Below, piece by piece: positions 12,601-24,700 of a stretch of DNA of 64,000 nt. The notes under the pieces are model-generated. The model worked only from the letters and a program-made list of their open reading frames with translations, was not told where the DNA came from and made no database searches. The translations under genes and the position numbers were made by a program. The stretch spans positions 12,124,901 to 12,188,900 of the forward strand of contig BSYO01000033.1 in NCBI GenBank assembly GCA_033239525.1, in the 5' to 3' direction. Source of the DNA: Nepenthes gracilis. Lineage: Eukaryota > Streptophyta > Magnoliopsida > Caryophyllales > Nepenthaceae. Within the stretch, counting starts at the first letter, position 1; every line of letters starts with the position of its first letter.

Positions 12601-15600
12601 GGAAAAATCTACAAATTCTACTTATCTACCACAGATTTCATAAAGAAGATAGTAAAAAAGAGGAACCAACCCTCATTAGCCAACCAATCATTATACCAGA
12701 CTTATTTGTGAACAGTGAAGAAGGAATCTGCATCAACATTGCATATAAGGGTACAATGTGAAGTGTATGTTCTGATTCTGAAGTGCAATTGCATGCATAT
12801 GAAGTGATAACCAGTATTTTGGGTAACTATTATTTATTAAAACAAGGACTAAGGTTTGTGAATTAAAAGTTGTCAGGAAGCAGCAGCAGTATGCTTGAAC
12901 AGCAATCAAGAGATGGTCCTGCATTGAATTATACTTGCACAATTCATCTAGCGAAGCAAAGGATGTAGAATAATGGGATCAGCTATTGTATTAGCTGATA
13001 TCTTAATAGAACAGAGCACGTCAACAGCCCTGAGTTGATTTCACCAGCTAGACAATTAATTGAGGGCCAGCCTACTTGCATGTCAGTTATCCTGATGAGG
13101 GGATCAGTGGATTAATAAATAACCAATCAAAATAGGAAAATAAGCAAATATTGGTATGAAACTATGTGGTTGTCAGCTGTAACCGAATGGGTTGATATTT
13201 GATATTTGTACTACGTGTTGTAAAGGGTATTGTGCAGTAATGAATAGTCTTATTCTCCTCTCTATCTTCTCTTCTGAACCCCTTCTTTCTTCTGAATTCT
13301 CATCCCTTTCTCTCACTCTCTACACTTCTGAATCTGAAGCAATTTCAGATTATTCACCTCAAATTCTATCACTACTTAACAACAGTATTGGAACTTTCCT
13401 CCATCTGCTCAGCAAAAAAGCATGCAAGGGATTATTGTTTTGTGATAACCCTTCATTGGCATTGCCCACCAGAGCCTTATCCACAAGGAACCGATACGTG
13501 AAAAAGGGCCTAGACAACTGACGCCCTACCTTTCGGGGCTTTATCATGGAAACCATGACGGCAGGCAATGTAGCCAAGGAGTCGAGCCAGAGCCTAACCG
13601 CAGACCCAACAGAGTATGCTGACGAAAGCAGATAAAGGCCATTATTCAGGAGCCGCATCATCCCAAGCATACTTGAACTCTTGACTTCACTTATCATAGA
13701 ACCACATGGGAGTAAGCCTTCAATCACTAGGCACATCACTTGGGTGGTATATATATAGTTTTTTCAAATGATAACATTGCCAAAATACCAACCAAACTAA
13801 TTGTGCTACGTCCAAGCTGGTTACTTCAACATGGTGAAGCTGCAGCCTTCTCATTCCCTCATTCCACAATTGCCCTAAGGCAATTTTCTTTCTTAGGGTG
13901 AATCTGTAGTTATTTTTGGAATCATTGCTATAAATATCAGCCGATATAATACATATTGGTCAATATGTATCGATATGAGAGCTGCTCGATACTGATATGT
14001 TGATACTGCGACAATACTATGATATATTTTCGTATTGGTCAATATTTAAAATATTAACCAATACAGTCTTATCTATAATACCCAGATCCCCATTTGATAT
14101 ATTTTAAATGTATTTAGTATTTTGGAATTATTGGATGTATTGGATTATTGGTATTTTGTGGAAATCTAAAGGATCCTAAGTCATATTTCTGTACTCAAGG
14201 CGCATTGCAGACATGAGGGAAGCGCATTTTCCAGAAGCCATGCATTGGGTCTTTGCTGGAGGCACGCTGAAGGCGAGTAGGGGGTGCAAATTTGCGCATG
14301 TGTGAGCTCGAGGCGTGCTAAAGGTGAGCCGGAGGCGTGATTTCTAAATTGGGCCGTGTTTGGGGCCTCGCTCGAGTCCTGTTCAAGGTGCCACTCAAGC
14401 CCGAGTTGGGTTTATAAAAAGGCGCAGTTAGGGTTTCGGCCAAATTTTGTACAGAAGCCGGGAGAAGAGAGAGAGAGTGTGAGGAGAAGAAGGAAGAGAG
14501 AGAAAGTGGCGATCGAGCGTCTTGGAGTATTCTTTCGTCAAATTTGCAAAGTATAAAGTTAAAGTAAGTATCCGTAAGCTAAATCCTTGGTCTATTTTTT
14601 AGTCTGATAATGTTTGTGTATATTTCAGAGATTTTGTTTACATGCATATTATTTTCGTGCACCCCCTCTTGTTTATTGTTTACATGCATGTATATTTTAC
14701 TGATTATTTGGTAGATTTTCACTAGTATTTGTGATTTTGGTGGGTTTTGCGATTTATGAAAACCTGAAACGATATATATGTATATTTGTGTATCCGTATG
14801 TTATGAAACTATGAACCAGGTCTTACATTAGTCCACATGCATGCTATCGGGGGAAAGATCACTATGGGACTGCTACGGTTTGAGACTCGAGGGGTCAATA
14901 TATGTGATCCCAGATATGTGGGTTTTGGTAACGCCCTCGATGGGGACGTATGTGATATGTTATCTCACTTCCACTGGCAGGAAGGTTGGGATGTGTTATA
15001 ATTAACCTACCCCACTGTGTATTTTAATGAGAACTATCGTAAGAAATTAATAAAAATTTAATATATTCGGACATCCTAATATATAACTAAACTTGATGTT
15101 ACACCCAAAACTACGGGTGGCAAAATATAATGAGCAAGTTCCTAATTTATGAAAGATAAGATACATAGATAGCCTTGAGCTGCCAGCCTAAAACGCAATA
15201 GGGCCTTGAGCTGTCAGCTTGAAACAAAGCCGATATAGTTAAGGTTACCGGACGGATGTAACACTTCATCAAGTCGGTCTAATAATCTTTGGTTCTCCGA
15301 TTTCATGCATGATTTGTATTTCTACATGTATTTGCATTGGACTGCGATTGAGATGTGTGGTTAGGCCCACGGATTGGGGGATAGGAAAGTCTCTTACATA
15401 TGGATATGTATTAAGCTCGGAATACGTTTTGATTATATGTTTTGGTTCCCTTTTTTTTTGTTTTCTATATATGAGATTATGAGATTTGGATCTGAACAAT
15501 AATATGTGTCCCATGCGAGTGTGGTGATTGTTACGGCCTAATCATTGTAACCTTGAATCATGATATGTTATAATACGATATGATATCGTTTACGAGATTT

Positions 15601-18600
15601 GACCAGATTGTAATTTATTATGATTATGTCCCAAAGGGACAACAATTTAGTACGAAACTATATCAATGTTTTTAGACATTTCACGAACCTTATGTTTTAT
15701 TTTATACGGTTGTGATGTGTTATCCCTTTCCTCTGATTTATATGCGTTGTTTTATATGTGATGATACTTACTGAACTTTTGACTCACGTTTTCATATTTT
15801 ATCCCTTCAAACTAGTGGCTTGGATACAATTGCAGGAGTTCGGACTAGATCTGACACGGCATTATTTCCTCTGGTAAGTAGGGATATTTATGCCTATTAG
15901 GCTTTCAATATCAAGGGTGTATTTGGTTCGTGTTTGGCCGAATGTGGGTCATTGGATCATGTGATAAGGATATGGGATATTTATGTTATGTAGATGAGTT
16001 ATTGTTTTGTTGGGTATCCCCTTTTTGACTTATGAATAACAAGTCATGTATTATATTATCCGAATTTATATCCGATGAAATCCTATGCAGGTTGCACAGT
16101 GTTGAGTCTTGTGTATGTATGGATTGTCACGCCGGAGTTAGGTTTTTGTCGCTATTGATGTATTTATTGGATCGTATATTATAGATTTTATTTTTGACAT
16201 ACGTATATGTCCCGGGGACGTGACATTATCAACTTATGATTTTCAGAAATTTTATTATATCTGATATATCCGATATTAATACATATTATCCAATAAATTC
16301 GATATCTATATTTTCATCCATGCGCTTGGAATGCAAAAGAATGTTAGTCTCGCTATGTTCAGTGACTTAGCCAAGTTTATACTTAGTCTCACCTTTTCTA
16401 GAGACTTAGCCATTTGTACATAGATTTGTTTGGTGAAATTTTGTAGTGCATCAAGAAAATAGACCAAGTTAACAATGGCATCAAAGTAATCTTGGATTGA
16501 GCAATGCTTCTCACAATATTTTCCCTTAAGAATATTAAATATTAATCAAACTGGATCACCCACAACTTGGTCTTTTTTTAGGGGGGTCAGTGTTCGATTC
16601 ATATATCGAACAATGGATGAATCGGTATGTTAAGGACCCAACTTTGCTGAGGGTGACAGGATTATGGCATTGCACGGGAAGAGGCCTTGAGGTCCTCAAT
16701 GAGCCATGGGGAAGACTCAGGCTGCAGTTCGACAAGCTCACGAAGCTATTTAGGTGTCACTTAGTTATTTCTTTTATGGAGTCATGCAATTCTTCTTTAA
16801 TTATGAGTGGCAATTGGGACATTATTGGTCATAAGGGCCAGTGCCGAGCTACAACAGTGTGCATGAAAGCTTAAGTGCAAGAAAGAGATATAGTTCTTCA
16901 TTATCAGCAATAATGTAATCATGACTTTAAGATTATTAGGGTTTTGGGGGGGATTTCTTCATATATAGCATAGGTTGGAGTATGGAATGGGCATCCAGAG
17001 ATTAAGAGAAAATTGAGAGACTTGATGGCTTGTGAAGCTTGGGACCCTTTCAGATATTTTCTTCGTCTCTTCCTAGATTTCACTCTAGGAATTTCTTGGG
17101 CTGGTGGGTCGAGTTTGGGTTCTTATTTCAAAGGTTACTTCGGCATTCATAGAATTTGCTCTAGGTTAGATTATGTAAGTGAGGATCTTTTGTATTCTTC
17201 TTTACATATCCTTTCTATTAATTGACTATCATTATTTCAGTGTGTGAACTGGAAATTGTGAGTGAATCTGAGATTAAAGTTAGGATTCATATTCTGTATT
17301 TATGGTTGATTGGTGACTTGGGGGGCGTGAAATGGAACTGATATGACTGTGATACTAGACTCAGAAATGAGGTCTCCATCAATTGGTATCACAATAGAAA
17401 ATCCAAGAAAACAGTGGCAGACTTTCTTTCCTCAATTTGATGGGGAAAACCTACATAAATGGTTGGAAAAGGTAGAGCAATACTCCACGTCAATGAGGTG
17501 GCGAGAGAAGATAGAGCAACAACTATCAATTTCTATCTTGATGGCAAGGCAAGCAATTGGCAGAGGTGGATCACAAATGCCAAAGAAGGAAGGACAGCAT
17601 TTGAACACAGAAATCTAGCTTAATGGAGACATCGCTGATAGAAAACCATCATCGACAGCTCAATAAGATGCCAAGAGGATAACGTCCAAACCTACATTAA
17701 GGAGTTTTTCCAACTGCAGTGATGGTCGGCATTTGAACACCAATTACGACTTAATGGATATCATCACTTTGGTCAATCATCAATGACAACTCGCTAAGAT
17801 GTGCCAATTGGGTAAGGTCCAAACCTACATTGAGGAGATTTGCCAACCACAGACTATGGTTAGGGGTTGGATGAAGGAGACGATAACAGGAATGTTCATC
17901 GAGGAACTAAAAGCAACGCTAGCTAAAGAACAAAAGTTGAAGCAATCACAGTGATTATCGGATGCTATGAGGATGTCTAAATCCTTGATTTAAATGGCTA
18001 TGAACAAAAGAGGAGAGCCAAGGAGAGCGCACAAACTGAAACCATGGGAGGAAATGGAAGAGGTGGAAAGCAATTTGATGAAGAAATCTAAGGTAGTGAA
18101 GAAGATGTCAAACAAAGAATTGCAGTAGAGAATAAAAAGAGGTGGCACCAATACAAGGCTGGCCAAGTGTTCATGATAGTGGAGCCTAGTGATGATTATG
18201 GTGAGGATAAAGACATGGTGGAAGTGGTAGGGTTACAACAAGGCAGGGAAAGAAACCGTGAGGTCTTCCATTAGTTGCGGGGAAAACTTAGGCTGCAGTT
18301 TGGAAGGCTCAAGAGGCTATTTAGTTATTATTTAGTTGTTTTTTTTTATTGAGTCGTTAATTCTTCTTTAATGGTTAGGAGCAATTGGGTCAATATTGTT
18401 CATAAGGGCCCTTGTAGGGCTACGCCAGTTCACATGAAAGCTCGAGCCACGGCAAATAGATGTAGCTCTTCAATAAGGGCAACAGTGTAATCTGGGTTTT
18501 ATGTATCATTAGGGTTTTGGGTACTTCTACGCATTTAGGATAGGTTTACAAGGGAGATGGGCATCCTGAGATTAAGAGAAAATTGAGAGACATCGAGAGC

Positions 18601-21600
18601 TGGTGGTGCTTAGGACCCTTTCATATATTTTATTGGACTCTTTCTAGACTTCACTCTAGGGATTACTTGGGTTGGTTTATAATCAATTTTGTGATCCAAT
18701 TTCAAAAGCAACTTTGGCATTCCTAGAATTGCATTGGGCTCGCTTGGGCTAAATGAAGGTCAATTTTGTAATTCTTCTTCAAATATTCATTGTAACCTTA
18801 CATTTGTACTTATTAATCTATCCTTATTGTTGTTGTTGGTATTGTTGTTGTTGAGTTAAATGTAAATTGTGGGTGACCCATAGCTGAAGTTAGGATATAT
18901 TCATGTGTTTGTGATTGATTGGTGACTTGGGGGTGTAGAATGGAACCGATTTGGTCTAAATACTGATTTAAGAATGCAGTCTCTAACAGTGTATCTCAAA
19001 CAATGTGCCAGGTGGTGTACAGCTACTCTGGTAATTGGCTACAATGTCAAGCTCTTCCATGATATATTGGAAGCGTCACATAATTCTATCACAAAAACAA
19101 CTTTAGTAGCAAATACCCTTCTCAGCCCACATTATTGCATGCATAGATCAGACTGCTACAAAATTTACAACACATAAAATCACAAAAGAATATTAAGGAT
19201 TACATTCAAAGGCATGGTACCTCCTTAATGTCAAACCTAGAGTGACTGCAACAAGCAGGCCAGGATCCATCATTGTAATCGGGCCACAATCCATCTGCAT
19301 TACAAAAATGTTAACGTAATAAAAGGAAAACGTAACATCTGACTGTGATCAAACATGGTATGCAAGACAATGATATGTGAATGTGACTCAGATGAATACA
19401 TGGCCTCTCTTTTGTCAATCAAAATTGGTAGAGAGGAATGCCCTTGTTGGAAATATAACTCATGCACAATGGAAATCAAGTAGATTTCAGCATGTCTCCT
19501 TATAGCCCAAATTTTGATCTTTCAATTTGTTTCACATGTTGTTAAAATGTTACTTCGCTTTCTTGGTGGTGGAATATTCTTCGAAAGAATATTTACAGTG
19601 TAAATACACAAAATGGAGATGGAAAGAAAGTTTTCATTGAAGAATATTGATGTGAGGTACATTTGCAAATGGGAAGGGTGTCCTTTGGTTAGTCAATAAA
19701 GCTTAATCATCACAAAACAATCAAAAGGGAAATAATCTCACTTTATTGCAAAGGCCCACTATTCGCACCCTTTTACCTTCAATAATTAAAACAGTTGAAA
19801 GGGCTATGCTAAAACAATTACAATTCTAAACAGGATTATCATTTTTTTATTTTTTCTAATTTCTTTCTACTTTAATTTCTTTTGGAATTTTTAACACTGG
19901 TTGATCAACTATTCAATAGTTGTAGTAGTAGAAACCAGGATGAGAAAATGGTTCTCAATAAAGAAAACAATGTTATGAAGACCAAAACATTGCTAGCATC
20001 ACACTTACGGATTGTAAACTCGGAAGGAGCATTTGAACTGCAATAGGCAAATAGCAACAAAACGCCATGAGTTTCTACTGGGGGACAAGTTGTAAGTGAA
20101 GATAATTTCAGGCTTAAACAAGCAAAAATGCTGAAAGGAATAGCAAACAAGAGAAACATAAAACGAACATGCATCACTTCAGCTTCCCACGTAATAATTG
20201 CAATTATGCTTAACAGTCCATCCACTCTACACAAATAACAAATAAAAAGAGAAGACTATACATATAAGTAGTGAAGGTAAAACAATTTGCCTTGTTTTCC
20301 TAACCTGTAATCAATTAAATTATTTATCCATAATCAAAATAACTAATTTTTAACTCTAACCCAATGTATATTCTGTTCTGACAACTTCAAACAATGATAT
20401 GTTCTACTCATCTAAGGATTGTGCAAACTCAAGTATCAAGACCATGCAATTTCTCCATCCACAACTTCAAGAGTTTTGAAATTCTCCAATAATAAGTAGC
20501 TCACACACTCACAACCATAACAAGCAAACTAACCATTTTGCAACGCCCATAGAGCTCACATATATCTCTGGCAACACTGAACTCCAAAATTATTGGAATT
20601 GGGAATATATTCATAATCACAAATACAAAATAGCATGATAAGCTATTAAATCCTTAGCTTCAAAATGCAAGCAAAATTGAATTATGTTTCGACTGAAGAT
20701 ACCAATCCCGAGGATTTCTGGGTAAGACAATTATATACTCTTAACATTCCCCAGCACGAATTCCCTTGAAGCGTGAACTAAGGACAACTCAGCTTACCAT
20801 ATATTGAAATATAGTTTGGAGAAATGGGGTGATTCATGGGATTCTAACTCTGTACCAGTTGGCCAAAGAGGTTCTAATATACTCTCAAGTAGTTTCAAAA
20901 GCTTAAGCCGCTTGATGAATGAGCGACAATGATGTAATTCTTTAACAATAAGCTTCTTGGCAATATAAGCAAAACCAGTTTATGTTCCAGCAGAAGATAC
21001 CAATTCCATAGATCACAGAGCATCTCGAGTGAACCTCTTAATAGAATTTGAACCCTTACGATGTTAAGACTTTCTGTAACAAATAAATAAATAAACAAAT
21101 AAAGAGCGAGCGATGTTGTAGAATTATCAAAAATATCTTCTATTTCTTCCGCGAGTACATGATTATTCATCTACTTCACACGTTACGATGCATCTAATAA
21201 GAAAGTAATCAGTTGAGCTGCTCCGACTGTCCAACACAACCCTGAAGCCAAACCTCACAAAAGAAAGGAAGATCATCATCGAACTTCAACTCCTTAGATC
21301 CTCAAACGACTGAAATTACGTCCCAATTACATATAGAAACAAGCTCAATCTCAAAAATTTTAATTAAAATATAGCAAGACATGATTACAGAGGAGGGAAA
21401 AAAGGAAGTGTAGAGACATACGCACCCACGGCAACAAGCGTTGTAGGAACAGCATTGGCGAGTACCGCGACAAACGGTCCCGGGCCACTGAAGTGCCAAG
21501 GCGAAGTAATCGAACTCTCTCCATTTACTTACTTCCCCATTAGTACCGGCGAAGCTTAGCAGCGCGATAATCAGAAGAGAGAGAAAGGCCATAACGAGAA

Positions 21601-21616
21601 CGGACGGAGAAGCCAT
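6623..21616 (-). CDS. RNS2: class II ribonuclease T2 (RNS2-type), 8 exons rebuilt
   Basis: Endoribonuclease of the T2 family; the RNS2 class is known for rRNA turnover in vacuole/ER compartments. Exons on the minus strand: 21616-21426, 20037-20009, 19294-19221, 12561-12460, 12352-12349, 10866-10775, 9605-9444, 6725-6623. All junctions are GT/AG and phases agree, giving 252 residues plus one base. Residues 1-27 are a signal peptide. [12 protein letters not shown] is near 35-46. CAS I is FTIHGLWPD (His74). CAS II is FWAHEWEKHGTC (His131, Glu132, Lys135, His136). Paired cysteines and an N-V-T sequon at 162 are present. [14 protein letters not shown] and SCPKYVRLP match the plant RNS2 class. The family is about 260 aa, so only a short C-terminal tail is missing: either it lies on an unplaced exon after the donor at 6622, or translation reads through to a stop at 6552. 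Introns hold many transposons, and intron 3 spans 6.7 kb. Confidence 0.93.
6845..7140 (+). mobile_element. CATGGATG/ATATCG repeat copy
   Basis: Starts AATGAAAACATTAGTTG, then ATCGGTATTG, GGATATATCAAACAATACAT, the AAAAAATTTCTAAAAAT block and a run of ATATCGTGATAT words. The copy lies in RNase T2 intron 7. Confidence 0.65.
7295..7490 (+). mobile_element. CATGGATG/ATATCG repeat copy, partial
   Basis: Shows ATATCGACATTGATTGG, ATCGGTATCGGATATATTAG, the A-rich block and GATATCAATATTTCACCATAG at its end. It lies in RNase T2 intron 7, about 150 bases from the previous copy in the same orientation. Confidence 0.6.
7882..8938. mobile_element. non-autonomous hAT-like element, 1057 bp
   Basis: The ends TAAAGGTGTTAAATGAG and (reverse complement) TAAAGGTGTTAAATGGG form terminal inverted repeats. 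An 8-bp duplication, TGTGTCAA at 7874-7881 and TGTGTCTA at 8939-8946, has one mismatch; 8 bp is the hAT length. The subterminal parts are rich in GGCACGA/GGCCCAT words and the middle carries an (AT)n run at about 8172-8194. No transposase frame is present. It lies in RNase T2 intron 7. Confidence 0.8.
9040..9395 (+). mobile_element. CATGGATG/ATATCG repeat copy
   Basis: Starts ATGGATACATTTATGG and runs through ATCAGTATCAG, a GATGATTTAAAAATTG block and two near-identical TATCGATATATAT blocks, to GATGTTTTCGTCCATAAA. It lies in RNase T2 intron 7, about 50 bases from exon 7. Confidence 0.65.
9725..10700 (-). mobile_element. four tRNA-related SINE copies (Au-like) in tandem
   Basis: Four copies at about 9728-9873, 9985-10142, 10288-10445 and 10545-10695, all read on the minus strand. 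Each carries worn forms of the words GGGTTCAAGGAAGG, TTTGGATCTATT, a CATGACT...GACC stretch, CCAGATCA and AGTTGTGCCAAGGCTCC, which in reverse resemble the tRNA-related Au SINE of plants (recalled from general knowledge). Copies 1-2 and 3-4 are two halves of a tandem duplication with a period of about 566 bases. All lie in RNase T2 intron 6. Confidence 0.6.
10222..10266 (-). pseudogene. duplicated fragment of RNase T2 exon 6
   Basis: On the minus strand this reads [11 protein letters not shown], matching the end of the real exon 6 ([11 protein letters not shown] at 10775 onward). The splice donor has changed from GTAAGT to GTAATT. The 5' half of the exon, including KHGTC, and the acceptor are absent, so it cannot replace exon 6. 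It sits at the edge of a duplicated block of about 550 bases that also carries two SINE copies. Confidence 0.75.
10988..11222 (+). mobile_element. CATGGATG/ATATCG repeat copy, both ends visible
   Basis: Starts CATGGGTGAAAATATTAG and ends GATATTTGCATCCATG, the inverted form of the start. The interior has ATATCGATATTGGATATATC and GATTATATCGGCTGATAC. It lies in RNase T2 intron 5. Confidence 0.75.
11930..12125 (-). mobile_element. CATGGATG/ATATCG repeat copy, degenerate
   Basis: Has ATTGATCAATATATATC, AATATATTAGTCGATATTG and AGGATATTTCCATCCTTG at its right end. It lies in RNase T2 intron 5. Confidence 0.5.
12349..12352 (-). CDS. RNS2: inferred 4-nt microexon of RNase T2 (TGGG)
   Basis: Exon 4 ends in phase 0 after the His-Glu of CAS II. 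The next clear exon starts with AA then AAA CAT (..Lys-His-Gly-Thr-Cys), so Trp and the first base of Glu are missing: exactly TGGG. On the minus strand CGGCAG|TGGG|GTAATTATC supplies those four bases with canonical AG and GT borders, 107 bases after exon 4 and downstream of a T-rich tract. Inclusion restores HEWEKHGTC. This is inference from phase and motif, not transcript data. Confidence 0.65.
13930..16322 (-). mobile_element. CATGGATG/ATATCG repeat split by a solo LTR
   Basis: The left part (13930-14073) and right part (16226-16322) join into one copy once the LTR and one TTATC are removed. The interior block around AACTTATGATTTTCAGAAA continues directly from CAATACAGTCTTATC. The right end reads ATATTTTCATCCATG. 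Confidence 0.75.
14074..16225 (+). mobile_element. solo LTR, 2152 bp, TSD TTATC
   Basis: Flanked by TTATC at 14069-14073 and 16226-16230. It ends GGGGACGTGACA, a common Gypsy LTR terminus. It starts TATAATACCC, probably a TGTAATACCC start changed by a G-to-A mutation. A TATA-like TTTATAAAAAGGCG is near 14409. No coding region. The element is younger than the ATATCG repeat it interrupts. Confidence 0.85.
16628..18988 (+). mobile_element. short LTR retroelement with gag remnant
   Basis: Two direct repeats, about 16688-17381 and 18259-18988, share the order GGGGAAGACTCAGGCTGCAG, TTCTTCTTTAAT, ATAAGGGCC, ATTAGGGTTTTGG, GGCATCC..GAGATTAAGAGAAAAT and TGATTGGTGACTTGGGGG. A TGGTATCAC site right after the first repeat fits an initiator-Met tRNA primer site. 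The start is set at TGTTAAGG, paired with TAACA at the far end. The flanking 5-mers CGGTA and GTGTA are poor matches, so the outer borders are approximate. It lies in RNase T2 intron 3. Confidence 0.7.
17343..18240 (+). pseudogene. decayed Gypsy-type gag
   Basis: The first open part (17343-17618) contains [20 protein letters not shown], the usual start of plant Ty3/Gypsy gag. Downstream, in shifting frames, come [18 protein letters not shown] and [19 protein letters not shown], typical of the rest of the domain. Several stops and frameshifts break it. The segment [14 protein letters not shown] repeats a GQHLNTEI stretch upstream, suggesting a small internal duplication. No protease, RT or integrase follows, so the element is non-autonomous. 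Confidence 0.7.
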
Positions 21617-21689
21617 TGTTTCTGCTTCTCCTCCTCACTTACCCAATAATGTCGTTGCTTTGGATTCCGCCTTTGGTTTCGTCTCCGAC

Positions 21690-21697
21690 TTTATAAA
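21690..21697 (-). promoter_or_regulatory. TATA-like box of the RNase T2 gene
   Basis: On the minus strand TTTATAAAG lies about 75 bases upstream of the ATG at 21616, followed by a CT/GA-rich leader ending AGCAGAAACA-ATG. The spacing suits a short 5' leader. The immediately upstream sequence drops to strongly AT-rich DNA. Confidence 0.45.
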
Positions 21698-21719
21698 CGT
21701 AAATTGTATTAAGAGTAAC

Positions 21720-24700
21720 AATATTTATATATTTATTTATATTAAAATTATTAAAAAAATATATAAATTTCACTTTATTTTAATTTTTTATCTTTTGTTA
21801 TACTAATTTTAATAGTTTTAATATAAATAAATATATAATTGAGTATATTATAATTGCATTTTAACACAAATTTTAAACGTTTTTTCTCTAAATAATAAAT
21901 ATTTATCTGAGAAATTTAAGCATCATAGCTATTTCTTTGTTTTTTAAAAAAATATTTTAAGGAATATCCAAAAATATTTTCATAATTATGCCCAATAATT
22001 TAAAAGCATATAAGTATATAATTTGCTACCAACTGTAAGTTTATTTATTATAATTAAATAAGGTGGAAAAAATAAATATTTTTAGAATATAAAATTAGGT
22101 GAAAATAAAGTTAAAAATTAATATTTTTATATTCGACTAGTTAATTAAATATATGAGAATTGAATTTAAAATTAATTATTTAATATTTAAATGTGTACTA
22201 GTAATAATAAAATAATTAAGTAATTATATAAAATAATTTTTGTCCTTTTATTATAAAATTATATATTCCATTAAAAATTAAAAAATTTTAATTTTTATGC
22301 TGAAATTTTAAGAATAAAACTTCAAAGTGCTGAAAATATTAAAGATATATATATGTTAAAATATTTAAATTAGTTATAACTTTCTATAAAAATTTCTAAA
22401 AATATAACCCCATTGTTCAGTTTTTAAACTTCTAAAATCTGATATAAGATAAGGAAATAAATATTTTAAGAACATTTTTGCCCCCTTTAGAAATCTCTCT
22501 AAAATATTTTAAATATTTTTTCATATGAATGAATAAATAAACATCACAATAATCAAATCAATACAAAATCATTCAACCGAAATAAAAATAAACTTCTTAA
22601 AATCACTATTTGAGACAACAGTACAGCGTCAAAATTTTCACATTCTAAATCTATATCCTTGAACCGTCTTCTCAGATATATTCTCTACTTGTAAGTATCC
22701 AAACCCGCCAATTTAAAGGGGTTAGCGAAGAAAATAAAAGTAAGAGTGAGTCAATTACTTAATAAGATATATAATTAAATAATTAAATAAATAATTTATA
22801 TCAAAATTGTGCTAAAAGAAATATGATCAAATTTAAATAAAATGTCATACAATTTCCATAATATTCATAGGAAAACTTTTAGATTTGATAATTCTATTTT
22901 TTACTCTAATAATGTTCTTTGAAAATATACTCAAATCGTGTTAATTTTTATGAATCAATGATCAGTATGATATCACTAACAAATGAGCGAATAATCAAAA
23001 TTTGGATTATATTTATTTTTACATAATCAAAAATTTTACACTACTATTCAGAACTCATGGATGAGCTATTATATATATACTTCTGTTGATGGAATCAAAG
23101 ACTACTTTTACTCTGTAAATTATATGTTTGAATATCGATATCCATTATAATATACTAATACATGTTATAATATATCACCGTTTATTTCTTATAATGGTCT
23201 GTACATAGCGAAGGAAAAACTCTATACAAATACAATGGTCTTTTATATTTTTTCATTTCAAAAAAATATTTTTAATTAATTTACAAATTGTAGAATTTTA
23301 TTTAAAATTATTTTAAATACTTATCATGGAACGCATTGAATTCCTGTAAGGACTTGAATACATAAAATATAAAATGTGTAAAAGCTATATTATAAAATTT
23401 TCAATATGTGGATTATTTTCAGCAAGGAATTGTAGAAAAGTCAGTAAAATTTTATAATTTTAACATTTTATTTCAATTGTCAAACATGTTGGAGTCATTT
23501 ATAGTAATTTCAAGACATGTAAAAGATAAATTTAAGGATTTAGAACATACTAGATATTATATACAAAAATTAAAATATGTATGGGTATTAAATTAAAACT
23601 TCAGAACATATATGAGTAAAAAATATAGAAAATTAGTTTAACAAATATAATGTATATGAATTAAGAATATAAACTTTATAAAAATTATAAAGAATAAGAG
23701 TGAGAATTCATACATGTGAAATATGAATATTTTAGTTATGAAAATATGACATATATAAGTATTTAAAATAATAAATATTTAAATAAGTTAAAAAATATCA
23801 ACAATAAATAAAAGAAGTTTGGGATGTACTTATCTTATCTTTAAATTCACTAAAATCTTTATTTACTTCAAATGTATGCATCTAGCATTTTTCCTTTCGT
23901 TATCTCTATTATCCTTTATCCTATTCTTTCTATTTTTTAAAAATTTAGTAAAAAATAATTAAAAATTAATTGAATATGATTTTATACAAAGACCAGCATA
24001 TGTACGTCTATCAAACGTGCATTAGGTGTTGTAACAAAATGTTGTGGTGCATGAACATCACTTTAGATGCGCATCATACGTTGATAATCCGCAAAATGTG
24101 CACTCAAGCATCCATTGTGCGCAAGTAGTTTGTTAAATATGCTCAAGATCCGATTAGGTGTCTTTCAGGTGCAAGCTCTTTACCTAAAAACACACAGGTG
24201 CGCACATTAGGCGCCAATCAAGCGTCATTTAACCATATGTGATCCGATATAAGTTGATTTTGACCAAATCTTTTATTTAACCTCAAGACTTTCTCTTCTT
24301 AACTTATTTAATCATAATCAATTTTAAAACTCGCACATTAAGCTTGTCGAGTCCCACTTCTATATCTAAAATATTTAAAATGAAGGGTAAGAAAATCTGA
24401 TATTAGAAGTACAACACTAAAATTTAATGTTATGATTTAAAATACTAAAATAACTTTAAATATAGTTTTGGGCTTTAAATAATTTTTAAATTTTATCATG
24501 ACTTGAGATATCAAAAATTATAAATTTTAGGGCATCTTTTGGATGAATTTTGATATAGTAAAGTATCATCAAAGTAGGTTCGGATCGATTTACAGGATAG
24601 GATGAATAAATATTAAAAATTATATCATACTAAAAATTTTTAATTTTGATTTTTTTAAAAGATCATCCTAAAACCGATTAAACCAAATTTTTTCTAGGCC

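Noticed and set aside
13192..13739. Overlapping 109- and 126-codon frames on opposite strands, one with a tRNA-like word
   Set aside because: Inside RNase T2 intron 3, Ser/Leu-rich, no family resemblance. A SINE was considered because of GAGTTCAAGTATG on the minus strand, but the A-box match is too weak.
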